NCBI GenBank assembly: GCA_947476955.1
Contig: CANJSS010000006.1
Span: forward strand, 1-44,422
Reading direction: 5' to 3'
Length of the DNA stretch: 44,422 nucleotides
From: Flavobacteriales bacterium
GTDB lineage: Bacteria; Bacteroidota; Bacteroidia; Flavobacteriales_D; Crocinitomicaceae
The notes under the pieces were generated by a model, which made no database searches, was not told the origin of the DNA, and saw only the letters and a program-made list of their open reading frames with translations. Positions 33,441 through 41,621 of this stretch are shown here, in pieces. Position 1 is the first letter of the stretch. Each line of letters opens with the position of its first letter. The position numbers were made by a program, and so were the translations under genes.

Positions 33441-35102
33441 CTATTTAGCTTGCGCTTTAGATTTCTCCAAATCCAAACACATTTTTACAGCATTTTTAAC
33501 ATTTATAACACCACCTGTAACAGACAATGTTGCAAAATCAACCAACTCTTCCGATCCTGGTTTTACATGGTTTGTTCCTTTGTAAGATCGCGCAGACTTT
33601 AAAAGTATCGCTTTAATTTCATGCATCGTCAACGCTGGAAAATAACTCTGTAACATTGCAGCCACGCCAGATACCATTGGCGCTGCCATGGAAGTGCCCT
33701 GTAAACTTTTATAATCACTTTGTGGAACAGAATTATAAATTTCATTTCCTGGAGCAAAAACATCGACACTTTTTTGACCGTAATTTGAAAAAGGAGCTGC
33801 TAAATGTGCTTTATGGTCTCTTTTAACTTTTCCAAATGAAAAAAGCACCTGCCAAAAAGATGCTGCATCCATGGATTTAGAATTTCGAGTAGAGGCACCT
33901 ATTGTAAGAAATAAATCCAATTTCTCCGATTGAAAACTATACATTGAAGTTGGAAAGTTTGGATTAACATCGACATCTGCATTGTCGTTTCCCGACGCGT
34001 GTACAAGTAAAACGCCTTTTGAATCGGCGTATTTAAACGCTTCAAAGACTTCTTTTTGGTGCGGTGAATATCCTTTCCCGAATGACATATTGATAACTTT
34101 CGCACCATTATCCACTGCATAAATAACGGCTAAAGCAATATCTTTATCAAATTCATCACCATTTGGAACCGCTCTTAAAACCATCAGTGAAACATTTTCC
34201 GCGACGCCATCACCACCTAAATCATTTCCTCTGACTGCGCCAATAATTCCACCGACATGCGTTCCATGCATCGCATCAGGACCTTCGACATCTGGATTTC
34301 CGTATTTTCTATCCTTAAAATCATTTGGATTATCTCCAATAATTGCGCGGTCATCAAAATCAACATTCAGATTGTAATTAACCATCTGTTCAATTGATTT
34401 CTTTTGCTCAGCAATTACACCATCGGTTAATTCACCTGTAGCAATTGCCATTGCAAAGCTTTTCATCTGCGCCATCTGCTCGTCTGCGGGTTTCCACTTT
34501 TTTAAATCCTTTAGCGTATAATTAGGTTTTCCCATAGCGGATCCAACCATTGCAGGAACCTGACCAATCATCCTATTCACCATTTCCAATTGAGCAAGGT
34601 AAGAAGTGTAATTTTTCAATTCATCCTCCACTTCCTCCTTCACTTTCATATAAAGTTTATATTCAACTTTCTCACTTGCAGATAAAGTCTCTGGATCCAC
34701 TGATTCAAACTTTGCTGTCAACTCGCGCAAGATTCTAGTTTTCTCCAAACAGGCCTCGTTCATGTTTGCACCATTTGCATTGCCTAAAAAATTCCAACCA
34801 TGCACATCATCGATGTAGCCGTTTTTGTCGTCATCAATACCGTTATTTGCTTTCTCATCCGAATTAATCCAAATCTTTCCAGCAAGATCCTTGTGCTCAA
34901 TGTCCACACCGGAATCAATAACCGCAACAATTACAGTTGACGATTTCCGCTTTTTAAGCATTTTGTATGCCTTTTCGGTTTCCATACCGGGTCCTTTCCC
35001 GTTGTACCAATTTAATGTTTCCTTACTCTCTTGTGCTACACTTAAATTGGAGATTCCAATAGTCAGAATAATTAGACTTAGTTTCATGCTGTTTGTACTC
35101 AT
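33441..35102 (-). CDS. S8 family serine peptidase (subtilase), no T9SS domain
   Basis: A 553-residue exported subtilase. Signal peptide is about residues 6-24. The catalytic triad is Asp63 (AVIDSGVD), His279 (MHGTHVGG) and Ser471 (GTSMAAPMVSG), with oxyanion Asn372 (SGNDNAD). Asp and His are about 216 residues apart, against about 35-45 in subtilisin, because of a helical insertion (roughly 110-245) seen in a Bacteroidota S8 subgroup. There is no C-terminal sorting domain, so it is probably periplasmic or membrane-bound. The ATG at 35102 is chosen; a later ATG at 35087 (MKLSLIILT) is equally good, and a GTG at 35165 is unlikely. It is divergent from the second subtilase. Confidence 0.85.
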   Translation of the reverse strand: MSTNSMKLSLIILTIGISNLSVAQESKETLNWYNGKGPGMETEKAYKMLKKRKSSTVIVAVIDSGVDIEHKDLAGKIWINSDEKANNGIDDDKNGYIDDVHGWNFLGNANGANMNEACLEKTRILRELTAKFESVDPETLSASEKVEYKLYMKVKEEVEDELKNYTSYLAQLEMVNRMIGQVPAMVGSAMGKPNYTLKDLKKWKPADEQMAQMKSFAMAIATGELTDGVIAEQKKSIEQMVNYNLNVDFDDRAIIGDNPNDFKDRKYGNPDVEGPDAMHGTHVGGIIGAVRGNDLGGDGVAENVSLMVLRAVPNGDEFDKDIALAVIYAVDNGAKVINMSFGKGYSPHQKEVFEAFKYADSKGVLLVHASGNDNADVDVNPNFPTSMYSFQSEKLDLFLTIGASTRNSKSMDAASFWQVLFSFGKVKRDHKAHLAAPFSNYGQKSVDVFAPGNEIYNSVPQSDYKSLQGTSMAAPMVSGVAAMLQSYFPALTMHEIKAILLKSARSYKGTNHVKPGSEELVDFATLSVTGGVINVKNAVKMCLDLEKSKAQAK

Positions 35103-35167
35103 AAATTGAATTTGTAAATTATTTTTACTTAAGTTGCGAAAAATATAAATAAACTTTGGATTCACGC

Positions 35168-35197
35168 TTTATTTTTTTGAACTTTAAGATATATTTG
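35168..35197 (+). promoter_or_regulatory. candidate promoter of the T9SS subtilase
   Basis: TATATTTG at 35190-35197 fits TAnnTTTG; TTTA at 35168-35171 is a one-mismatch -33 element with an 18-base spacer. The ATG lies 27 bp past the -7 box. Confidence 0.4.
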
Positions 35198-35224
35198 CAT
35201 TTCATTGATCAACATTCATTACAA

Positions 35225-37783
35225 ATGGTTCGATTCATTATTTTACTCCTAGGCTTCATCTTATTGCATACACAAAGTGCAGTTTTTTGTCAACATATTA
35301 AATTTGGTTTTCAGCAACTATTAGATAAATCACCGCATTCAATCTCAACTTTTTGTGTTCCAAATGATTCCAAAACCATTACTTTACTTGAAAAAGAAGG
35401 TGTTAAAATAAAATATTATTCCGGGAATTATTTATTTATTTCATCCACAGCAAGTTGGATTCATGCGAAAACAAAATCAAACGAATTAGAAGATTTTTAT
35501 TTCGAATTTGCGCCTCCAATGGCATTAGCGGATACGGTTCGCTCAATGCATTCTGTAAATCAAGTTCACTTAGGATCCGATGGTTTATCTTCTCCCTACT
35601 TGGGGGAAAATATTATTATTGGTTACGTTGACCAAGGAATTGACTGGAATCATCCCGATTTTAAAGATGAAAATGGAGAAACACGCGTTTTAAGGTATTG
35701 GGATCAGACAACGAATTCTGGCGGAATAATTCCCCAACCGTACAATTATGGTATTGTTTGGGATAATAATTCAATTAACAGTGGGATTTGTACAAGTTTA
35801 GAAACTGTCACTGCACATGGAAGTACAGTAGCTGGAATGGGCTCTGGAAATGGTAAAGCAAATGGAACAAATACAGGTATTGCTCCAAAATCAAAAATAA
35901 TTATTGTGGAATCCAATTTTGATTTACCAAATTGGACTTTAACGATAGCCGATGCTTGTGATTATATCTTTAAAGTTGCAGATTCACTTGGTATGCCTGC
36001 AGTTATAAATTTAAGTCTTGGAACTTATCTGGGAAGCCACGATGGAAATGATCCTGCAGCAGAATATATGGAAGATCTTCTAACTGAAAAAGCGGGAAGA
36101 ATTATCGTTTGTGCTGCTGGAAATTCCGGTGCAAAAGGGAAATACCACGTGACTGGAGATGTAGATGTTGATACTTCATTTGTTTGGTTAATGAATAATC
36201 CTTCCTCCAATGCTGCATTTGGAGCGAACAAAGTGTTTTTTGATTTATGGTCGGATGGCAGCGATGCAACCTATAATTTTGCTTTGGGAGCAGATTTACC
36301 TTCTCCAACGTATGGCTTGCGCGGAAAAACTATTTTTAGACCTGCACAGTCCAATTTAAATACATTAATCTACGATACAATTTATTCTGATCTTGGATTT
36401 CGTATCGCGACACTGGAAATTTACACCGAATTGGAAAATGGAAATTACCACATGCAAGTATATTTTAGTTCAATTGACTCGACTTCTTACCTCTTTCGCT
36501 TCATGACAACTGGCTCTGGTAAATATGATTTATGGAGTGGCGCTTGGCTTGGACTGAACGATTTGGTAACTTCCCTTCCATCCTTTTCAGTGCTCCCTGA
36601 AATAACAAATTACCACCAACCCGATTTAAATCAATCGATTGTTTCATCTTGGAATTGTTCTGAAAAAATCATTTCTGTTGGAAACTTCCGAAATCGACTG
36701 GGCCATATAGATAATAATGGAAATCAATATTATCCGATTGGAGATATGACACAACCGGGGAAATTAAGTCCAAATTCTAGTAAGGGTCCAAATCGTCACG
36801 GTTTAATTAAACCAGATATTTCTGCTGCTGGAGATGTTTCTTTATCCGCAGGACCGATTGCTTTTTTAAATAATCCTGTTAATAATGCATCAATAGATTC
36901 AGGTGGTTGGCACGTTAGAAATGGAGGAACTTCAATGGCTTCTCCAGTTATCTCTGGAATCGCAGCGCTATTTCTCGAAAAATGCAGCAAGGCGAATTAT
37001 GCATATTTCAAAACTCAATTGCTAACAACTTCTTTTTCAGACAGTTATACCAGCTCTGTGCCTAACAATAGTTATGGATTCGGAAAAGCAAATGCATTAA
37101 CTATTTTACTACAGAACGAATTCAATACCAGTATAATTGGGAATGGTGCTTTTTGTTCCGATCCAATTCCTTTAACTGCGATTTCTGCTTCTCCAATTAT
37201 GACTGTTGATTGGTCAAATGGCTTTGTAGGAACAACCAATTACGTTCCTACAGTTGGCGAATATAGCGCAACCGTATACAATACAAACGGCTGTAGTTCA
37301 AACACAGACACTTTTACGGTGTATCAAACCAATCCATTGCCAATGCTTCCAATAATTCAAACAGGAAATACTTTAGCAACACTTTCTTTTACAACCTATC
37401 AATGGACGCTTAACGGGCAAGATATTCCTGGAGCGACAAGCTCCACACTCCAAATTTTCCCACCATACGGAACATATACTTGCTATAGCTATAATGATGA
37501 AGGATGTATTTCTGTTACAGCACCATTTTTGGTCACAGCGGGAACAGATATTCTTTCAATAAATGAAATTATCGTTTCACCTAATCCAACGAATGATAAA
37601 TTTTCTATTCTTTCGGATCACATAATCGAAAAAATTCAGTTATTTTCGGTTATCGGCGAAGAAATTTTTCCAGAGAAAATTGGAGTAAATTCCTACTCTA
37701 TATCTACCCTGCCACAAGGAATTTACCACTTAATTGTTTACATAGAAAAAGAAAAGTTTCATACCAAAATAATTAGAATGTAA
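35225..37783 (+). CDS. secreted S8 peptidase with Ig-like and T9SS sorting domains
   Basis: An 852-residue protein. Signal peptide 1-23 (ending FCQ) is followed by a short propeptide-like region and the subtilase domain: Asp136 (IGYVDQGID), His198 (TAHGSTVAG), oxyanion Asn300 (AAGNSG) and Ser570 (GGTSMASP). An insertion of about 250 residues between Asn and Ser (a beta-rich domain, about 310-480) is characteristic of Bacteroidota S8 enzymes. The C-terminal third has two Ig-like units (PLTAISASPIMTVDWSNG; YQWTLNGQDIPGATS) and a type A T9SS domain (IIVSPNPTNDKFSILS, ending KIIRM). The ATG at 35225 is preferred over a TTG 69 bp upstream, because of the signal peptide and promoter. It is likely secreted through T9SS. 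Confidence 0.9.
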   Translation: MVRFIILLLGFILLHTQSAVFCQHIKFGFQQLLDKSPHSISTFCVPNDSKTITLLEKEGVKIKYYSGNYLFISSTASWIHAKTKSNELEDFYFEFAPPMALADTVRSMHSVNQVHLGSDGLSSPYLGENIIIGYVDQGIDWNHPDFKDENGETRVLRYWDQTTNSGGIIPQPYNYGIVWDNNSINSGICTSLETVTAHGSTVAGMGSGNGKANGTNTGIAPKSKIIIVESNFDLPNWTLTIADACDYIFKVADSLGMPAVINLSLGTYLGSHDGNDPAAEYMEDLLTEKAGRIIVCAAGNSGAKGKYHVTGDVDVDTSFVWLMNNPSSNAAFGANKVFFDLWSDGSDATYNFALGADLPSPTYGLRGKTIFRPAQSNLNTLIYDTIYSDLGFRIATLEIYTELENGNYHMQVYFSSIDSTSYLFRFMTTGSGKYDLWSGAWLGLNDLVTSLPSFSVLPEITNYHQPDLNQSIVSSWNCSEKIISVGNFRNRLGHIDNNGNQYYPIGDMTQPGKLSPNSSKGPNRHGLIKPDISAAGDVSLSAGPIAFLNNPVNNASIDSGGWHVRNGGTSMASPVISGIAALFLEKCSKANYAYFKTQLLTTSFSDSYTSSVPNNSYGFGKANALTILLQNEFNTSIIGNGAFCSDPIPLTAISASPIMTVDWSNGFVGTTNYVPTVGEYSATVYNTNGCSSNTDTFTVYQTNPLPMLPIIQTGNTLATLSFTTYQWTLNGQDIPGATSSTLQIFPPYGTYTCYSYNDEGCISVTAPFLVTAGTDILSINEIIVSPNPTNDKFSILSDHIIEKIQLFSVIGEEIFPEKIGVNSYSISTLPQGIYHLIVYIEKEKFHTKIIRM

Positions 37784-37802
37784 TTTTACCGCAAAGAATT
37801 TA

Positions 37803-37810
37803 TATTTTTG
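37803..37810 (+). promoter_or_regulatory. candidate -7 element for the DUF5606 gene
   Basis: TATTTTTG fits TAnnTTTG and lies 24 bp before the ATG. No -33 element is evident at the standard distance. Confidence 0.3.
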
Positions 37811-37834
37811 ACACCGTAAACAGATAAAATACGC

Positions 37835-38422
37835 ATGAATTTAACAGGAATAATAGCAATTTCAGGAAGACCAGGCCTTTACAAAGTAATAGCACAAGGT
37901 AAAAATAACATTATTGTAGAATCATTAATTGATAACAAACGTTTTCCAGCGTATGCTACAGATAAAATATCAGCTTTAGATGATATCAGTATTTATACAT
38001 ACGATGAAGATGCCTCTCTGAAAGAATTGCTAACTGCAATTTATAAAAAAGAAGGCGGGGAAATGTGTCCTTCTCACAAAGAGAGTTTAACTGTGTTGCA
38101 AAATTATTTATTGGAATTACTTCCTAACTATGATCAGGAACGCGTTTATTCATCCGATGTAAAAAAAATGTTCCAATGGTACAACCTTTTGCATAAATCC
38201 GGAAATCTAAAATTAGAGGAAGTAGCTGCGGAAGTTAAAGAAATAGAAGCAGAAGAAATAAAGTCAGAAACAGCAACTAAAAAACCAGCTGCTAAAAAAG
38301 TTGCTGCACCTAAAGCTGCTGCGAGTGTGAAAGCTAAACCAGCGGACAAAGCAAAATCTGCTAAACCAGCTGCCGGTAAAAAAGTTGCTGCGCCAAAGAC
38401 AAGTTCAAATAGAGGAAAGTAA
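37835..38422 (+). CDS. DUF5606 protein with histone H1-like basic tail
   Basis: A 195-residue cytosolic protein. Residues 1-135 are a compact domain I recognise as DUF5606, a Bacteroidota-specific family: NLTGIIAISGRPGLYKVIAQ, FPAYATDKISALDDISIYT and the helical CPSHKESLTVLQNYLLELLPNYD. After an acidic helix (VAAEVKEIEAEEIKSE) come about 55 residues of Lys/Ala/Pro repeats (KKPAAKKVAAPKAAAS) that resemble histone H1 tails and would bind nucleic acid. The acidic helix could shield the tail. The function of the domain is unknown to me. A terminator follows 110 bp downstream. Confidence 0.8.
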   Translation: MNLTGIIAISGRPGLYKVIAQGKNNIIVESLIDNKRFPAYATDKISALDDISIYTYDEDASLKELLTAIYKKEGGEMCPSHKESLTVLQNYLLELLPNYDQERVYSSDVKKMFQWYNLLHKSGNLKLEEVAAEVKEIEAEEIKSETATKKPAAKKVAAPKAAASVKAKPADKAKSAKPAAGKKVAAPKTSSNRGK

Positions 38423-38531
38423 GTTTTAATTCATTTCTTTCATCTTAATATAATTAAATTATAAATAAATGATTCACTGCTACCCCGAAGTCTTTTCGAA
38501 TTTAGGTGTTTAGTGAAACTAAAACAACAAG

Positions 38532-38558
38532 AAAAGTCGGTAATGCCGGCTTTTTTTT
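38532..38558 (+). terminator. terminator hairpin just before the M3 peptidase gene
   Basis: Stem AAAAGTCGG/CCGGCTTTT (one G-T wobble), loop TAATG, then eight T. It is 110 bp past the DUF5606 stop, but its T run ends only 12 bases before the next start codon. Confidence 0.85.
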
Positions 38559-38570
38559 ATTCAAGAAAAT

Positions 38571-40280
38571 ATGAAAATAGTAAAATCGCCAAGAACATTT
38601 GTTGCCGAAAACTTAGTAATTGATTCGTGGGAATCCATTCAAAATTACTTTGAAGAATTATCTAATCGCATATTGAATTCTAAAGAAGAATACGTAAAAT
38701 GGCTGCACGATAAAAGTGAATTAGAAGCAGTATTAGAGGAAGATGCAGCCTGGCGCTATATCAAGATGACAATTGATACGCGAGATGTAAATTTAAGTAA
38801 TGCATATACTTTTTTTGTGACTAAAATTCAACCAGAATTAGCGCCTTTTGAGGATAAACTGAATAAAAAATTGGTGGATTCACCCTATTTTGAATCCCTA
38901 AATAAAGAAGAACCCTATCGCATCTATTTTCGATCGGTAAAAACTGCTTTAGAGTTGTTCCGAGAGGAAAATATTCCATTGGAAGCCGAATTGAATGAAA
39001 AAAGCCAATTGTTTGGATCAATTTCCGCAGCGCAATCGATTGAGCACGATGGGAATATATTGACAATGCAAAAAGCGTCAGCTCTATTGAAAGAAACAAA
39101 TGAAGAATTACGTCGAACAATCTTCGAGAAAATGGCTATCCGCAGAAGAAAGGACATCCATAGTTTAGATCAATTGTTCACAGAATTGATCGACAAAAGA
39201 CACCAAATAGCAAGAAACGCTGGGTTTGATAATTTCCGAGATTACAAATTTCTAGCTTTGGGAAGATTTGATTATACCAAGGAAGATTGCTTTAATTTTC
39301 ACAAGGCAATCAAATCGCAAATCGTTCCTTTGGTGAAAGAAATTCAACTTGAAAAACTCATAAAGTTAGGAAAGGCGAAATTTAAACCGTGGGACTCAGA
39401 AGTTGATCCGGAAGGAAAACAACCTTTAAAACCTTTTGAAACGGGTGAACAATTATTGAAAGGAACAACTGCTATGTTTGACAAAATCGATTCCTATTTC
39501 GGTGATTGTTTGCGCACGATGGACGAAATGGGATATTTGGATTTAGATTCAAAAGAGGGGAAATCGCCAGGTGGATATAATTATCCATTGTATGAAATTG
39601 GCGTTCCTTTTATTTTTATGAATTCAGTTGGAGCACAGCGCGATTTAGTGACAATGGTGCACGAAGGTGGACATGCTGTGCATTCTTTTCTGAGCAGAGA
39701 TTTGGAATTGACAGGTTTCAAAAATGTTCCATCTGAAGTTGCAGAATTGGCTTCTATGTCGATGGAAATGCTCACAATGGAACTTTGGAATGAATTTTAC
39801 TTGGATAGCGATAATTTTAAACGAGCAAAAAGAGAACAGCTCGAGTCGATTCTGAAAATTCTTCCGTGGATTGCTCAAATAGATGAATTCCAGCATTGGG
39901 TATATTCCAATCCAGCGCATACCGTTTTAGAAAGACATACTAAATGGTTGGAAATTTCGAAGGAATATAGCACAGGATTAACAGATTGGACTGGATTTGA
40001 AGACATGCAAGCAACCGCATGGCAAAAACAATTACACCTGTTCGAAGTACCATTTTATTATATCGAATATGGAATTGCACAACTTGGCGCGCTGGGCGTT
40101 TGGAAAAATAGCCAGGAAAATTTCCCGAAAGCGATCGAAGATTATAAAAATGCGCTGCGATTAGGTTATACCGCTACCATTCCTGAAATTTATAAAGTTG
40201 CTGGAATTTCGTTCGATTTCACCGAAAGCTATTTAAAGGAATTAGCAGGTTTCGTTCAATCAGAATTAAGGAAAATTTAA
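38571..40280 (+). CDS. pepF: M3 family oligoendopeptidase (PepF-like)
   Basis: A 569-residue zinc metallopeptidase. The zinc motif HEGGH is at 364-368 (MVHEGGHAVHSF), and the third ligand is probably Glu in the SEVAELASMSME helix about 25 residues later. The N-terminal half is helical as in thimet-like oligopeptidases (FRDYKFLALGRFDY). There is no signal peptide, so it degrades short peptides in the cytosol. Length is normal. The start at 38571 gives the conserved MKIVKSPRTFVAENL N-terminus but lies 12 bases past a terminator, which leaves little room for a promoter unless it overlaps the hairpin. No neighbour suggests a specific substrate. Confidence 0.92.
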   Translation: MKIVKSPRTFVAENLVIDSWESIQNYFEELSNRILNSKEEYVKWLHDKSELEAVLEEDAAWRYIKMTIDTRDVNLSNAYTFFVTKIQPELAPFEDKLNKKLVDSPYFESLNKEEPYRIYFRSVKTALELFREENIPLEAELNEKSQLFGSISAAQSIEHDGNILTMQKASALLKETNEELRRTIFEKMAIRRRKDIHSLDQLFTELIDKRHQIARNAGFDNFRDYKFLALGRFDYTKEDCFNFHKAIKSQIVPLVKEIQLEKLIKLGKAKFKPWDSEVDPEGKQPLKPFETGEQLLKGTTAMFDKIDSYFGDCLRTMDEMGYLDLDSKEGKSPGGYNYPLYEIGVPFIFMNSVGAQRDLVTMVHEGGHAVHSFLSRDLELTGFKNVPSEVAELASMSMEMLTMELWNEFYLDSDNFKRAKREQLESILKILPWIAQIDEFQHWVYSNPAHTVLERHTKWLEISKEYSTGLTDWTGFEDMQATAWQKQLHLFEVPFYYIEYGIAQLGALGVWKNSQENFPKAIEDYKNALRLGYTATIPEIYKVAGISFDFTESYLKELAGFVQSELRKI

Positions 40281-40344
40281 AAATTCTATGTAAATTGACT
40301 AATTAATCAAAGTATTTATTCCTTCATCCCAATGTTTAAACTGT

Positions 40345-40962
40345 ATGCTTGTAGAAATAAACCCAAGAAATATCGATAAAAGATTGATACAACAAACTGT
40401 AGATGTATTAAAAAAAGGTGGGATTATTATCTTTCCAACGGATACAGTATATAGTATGGGCTGCGATTTATACAATAAAAAGGCGCTCAATAATCTTGCA
40501 AAAATGAAAGGTTTGAAGTTAAATAAAACAAACTTCTCAATTATTTGTGCAGATATGAGTGATTTGTCAAACTATGTGCAGCAATTGGATCGACCAACAT
40601 TTAAGCTGCTAAAACATTCTTTGCCCGGTCCTTTTACCTTTATTTTAAATGCAACGAGTGAAGTTCCTAAATTATTCGATTCTGGTAAAAAAGAAATTGG
40701 CATTAGAATTCCAAACAATGAAATTGTATTGGAAATTGTAAGACAACTTGAAAACCCGCTAGTAACAACTTCTTTGCACAACGATGCAGATACAATTTTA
40801 GATTACTACGCAGATCCGAATACCATTTATGAACATTTTGACGACAGCGTAGATTTAATTATCGATGGTGGATATGGAAATCTAGATGCTTCGACAGTAA
40901 TTGATTGCACGAGTGGTGCTCCGATAATCGTGCGACAGGGAATAGGGAAATTGGATATTTAA
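40345..40962 (+). CDS. L-threonylcarbamoyladenylate synthase (TsaC/YciO/YrdC family)
   Basis: A 205-residue YrdC-domain protein. Motifs are KKGGIIIFPTDTVYSMGCDL near 27-46, KMKGLKLNKTNFSIICAD, LPGPFTFIL and GIRIPNNEI, with STVIDCTSGAPIIVRQG at the end. TsaC condenses threonine, bicarbonate and ATP into threonylcarbamoyl-AMP for t6A37 of tRNA. The KLNKTNFSI sequence deviates slightly from the usual KxRPxxxPL/KRP motif, as in YciO; a paralogue role therefore remains possible. A Sua5 C-terminal domain is absent. The next gene starts 9 bp downstream and is co-transcribed. Confidence 0.82.
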   Translation: MLVEINPRNIDKRLIQQTVDVLKKGGIIIFPTDTVYSMGCDLYNKKALNNLAKMKGLKLNKTNFSIICADMSDLSNYVQQLDRPTFKLLKHSLPGPFTFILNATSEVPKLFDSGKKEIGIRIPNNEIVLEIVRQLENPLVTTSLHNDADTILDYYADPNTIYEHFDDSVDLIIDGGYGNLDASTVIDCTSGAPIIVRQGIGKLDI

Positions 40963-40971
40963 AACAATTTT

Positions 40972-41532
40972 ATGGTGCTTATTTTGAATTGTGGAAGTAG
41001 TAAAATCGATTTTATAGAAGAAATTGTTGATGGATTTTGTGATTTCAGAACTGTTCCAATACTAGATTTTAACGAACAGGATTTAAAAAATTACACTGGC
41101 GTTATAATCTCAGGAGCGCCATTGCTGATTACGGAGCAAAATATTTCGCCTTTTCTGGAAAAAATAAGCTGGATAAAAAACACAACAATTCCAGTATTGG
41201 GGATCTGTTTCGGTCACCAATTAATTGGATTGACGTTTGGCTCTTTTGCTTCTAGAATGCGTGAAGATCGCGATTGGCAGACGATTGAAGTCTACGAAAA
41301 TTGTTCGCTTTTCGATAAATTACCAACAGAATTTGAGATGATGGAAGATCACTGTGAAACAATTTCAATTCCCGCAGGATTTCAACTGGTTGCCTCTTCA
41401 GACGCTTGTGTAAACGAAGCAATGCAGCACCTTTCGTTGCCAATTTTCGGTGTTCAATTTCACCCGGAAGTTTCTGGAAATCTCGGCAGCGTACTAATTG
41501 AAAACTTCATAAAATTAACACCTAAAAACTAG
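40972..41532 (+). CDS. class I glutamine amidotransferase
   Basis: A 186-residue stand-alone GATase1 domain. The nucleophile is Cys79 in LGICFGHQLIG, and the remaining triad is His164 and Glu166 in FGVQFHPEVSG; the oxyanion region ISGAPLL precedes. It is close in form to the amidotransferase half of GMP synthase (GuaA) and archaeal GuaAa. The synthase half is missing and no guaA lies in the window, so the ammonia acceptor is unknown. The gene starts 9 bp after the threonylcarbamoyl synthase stop, so the two are co-transcribed. The protein is not PdxT- or HisH-like in the residues around the Cys. Confidence 0.8.
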   Translation: MVLILNCGSSKIDFIEEIVDGFCDFRTVPILDFNEQDLKNYTGVIISGAPLLITEQNISPFLEKISWIKNTTIPVLGICFGHQLIGLTFGSFASRMREDRDWQTIEVYENCSLFDKLPTEFEMMEDHCETISIPAGFQLVASSDACVNEAMQHLSLPIFGVQFHPEVSGNLGSVLIENFIKLTPKN

Positions 41533-41621
41533 CCATGCATAATTCTCCTATAGACATTTCATTGTTAATATAAAGTTGAAACGTTCAAAATCCCTTTCAA
41601 ATAAAAGCGGATATTAGCACT

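Noticed and set aside
35156-35224. Upstream TTG start for the T9SS subtilase
   Set aside because: The extra residues would precede the signal peptide, and the stretch holds the promoter.
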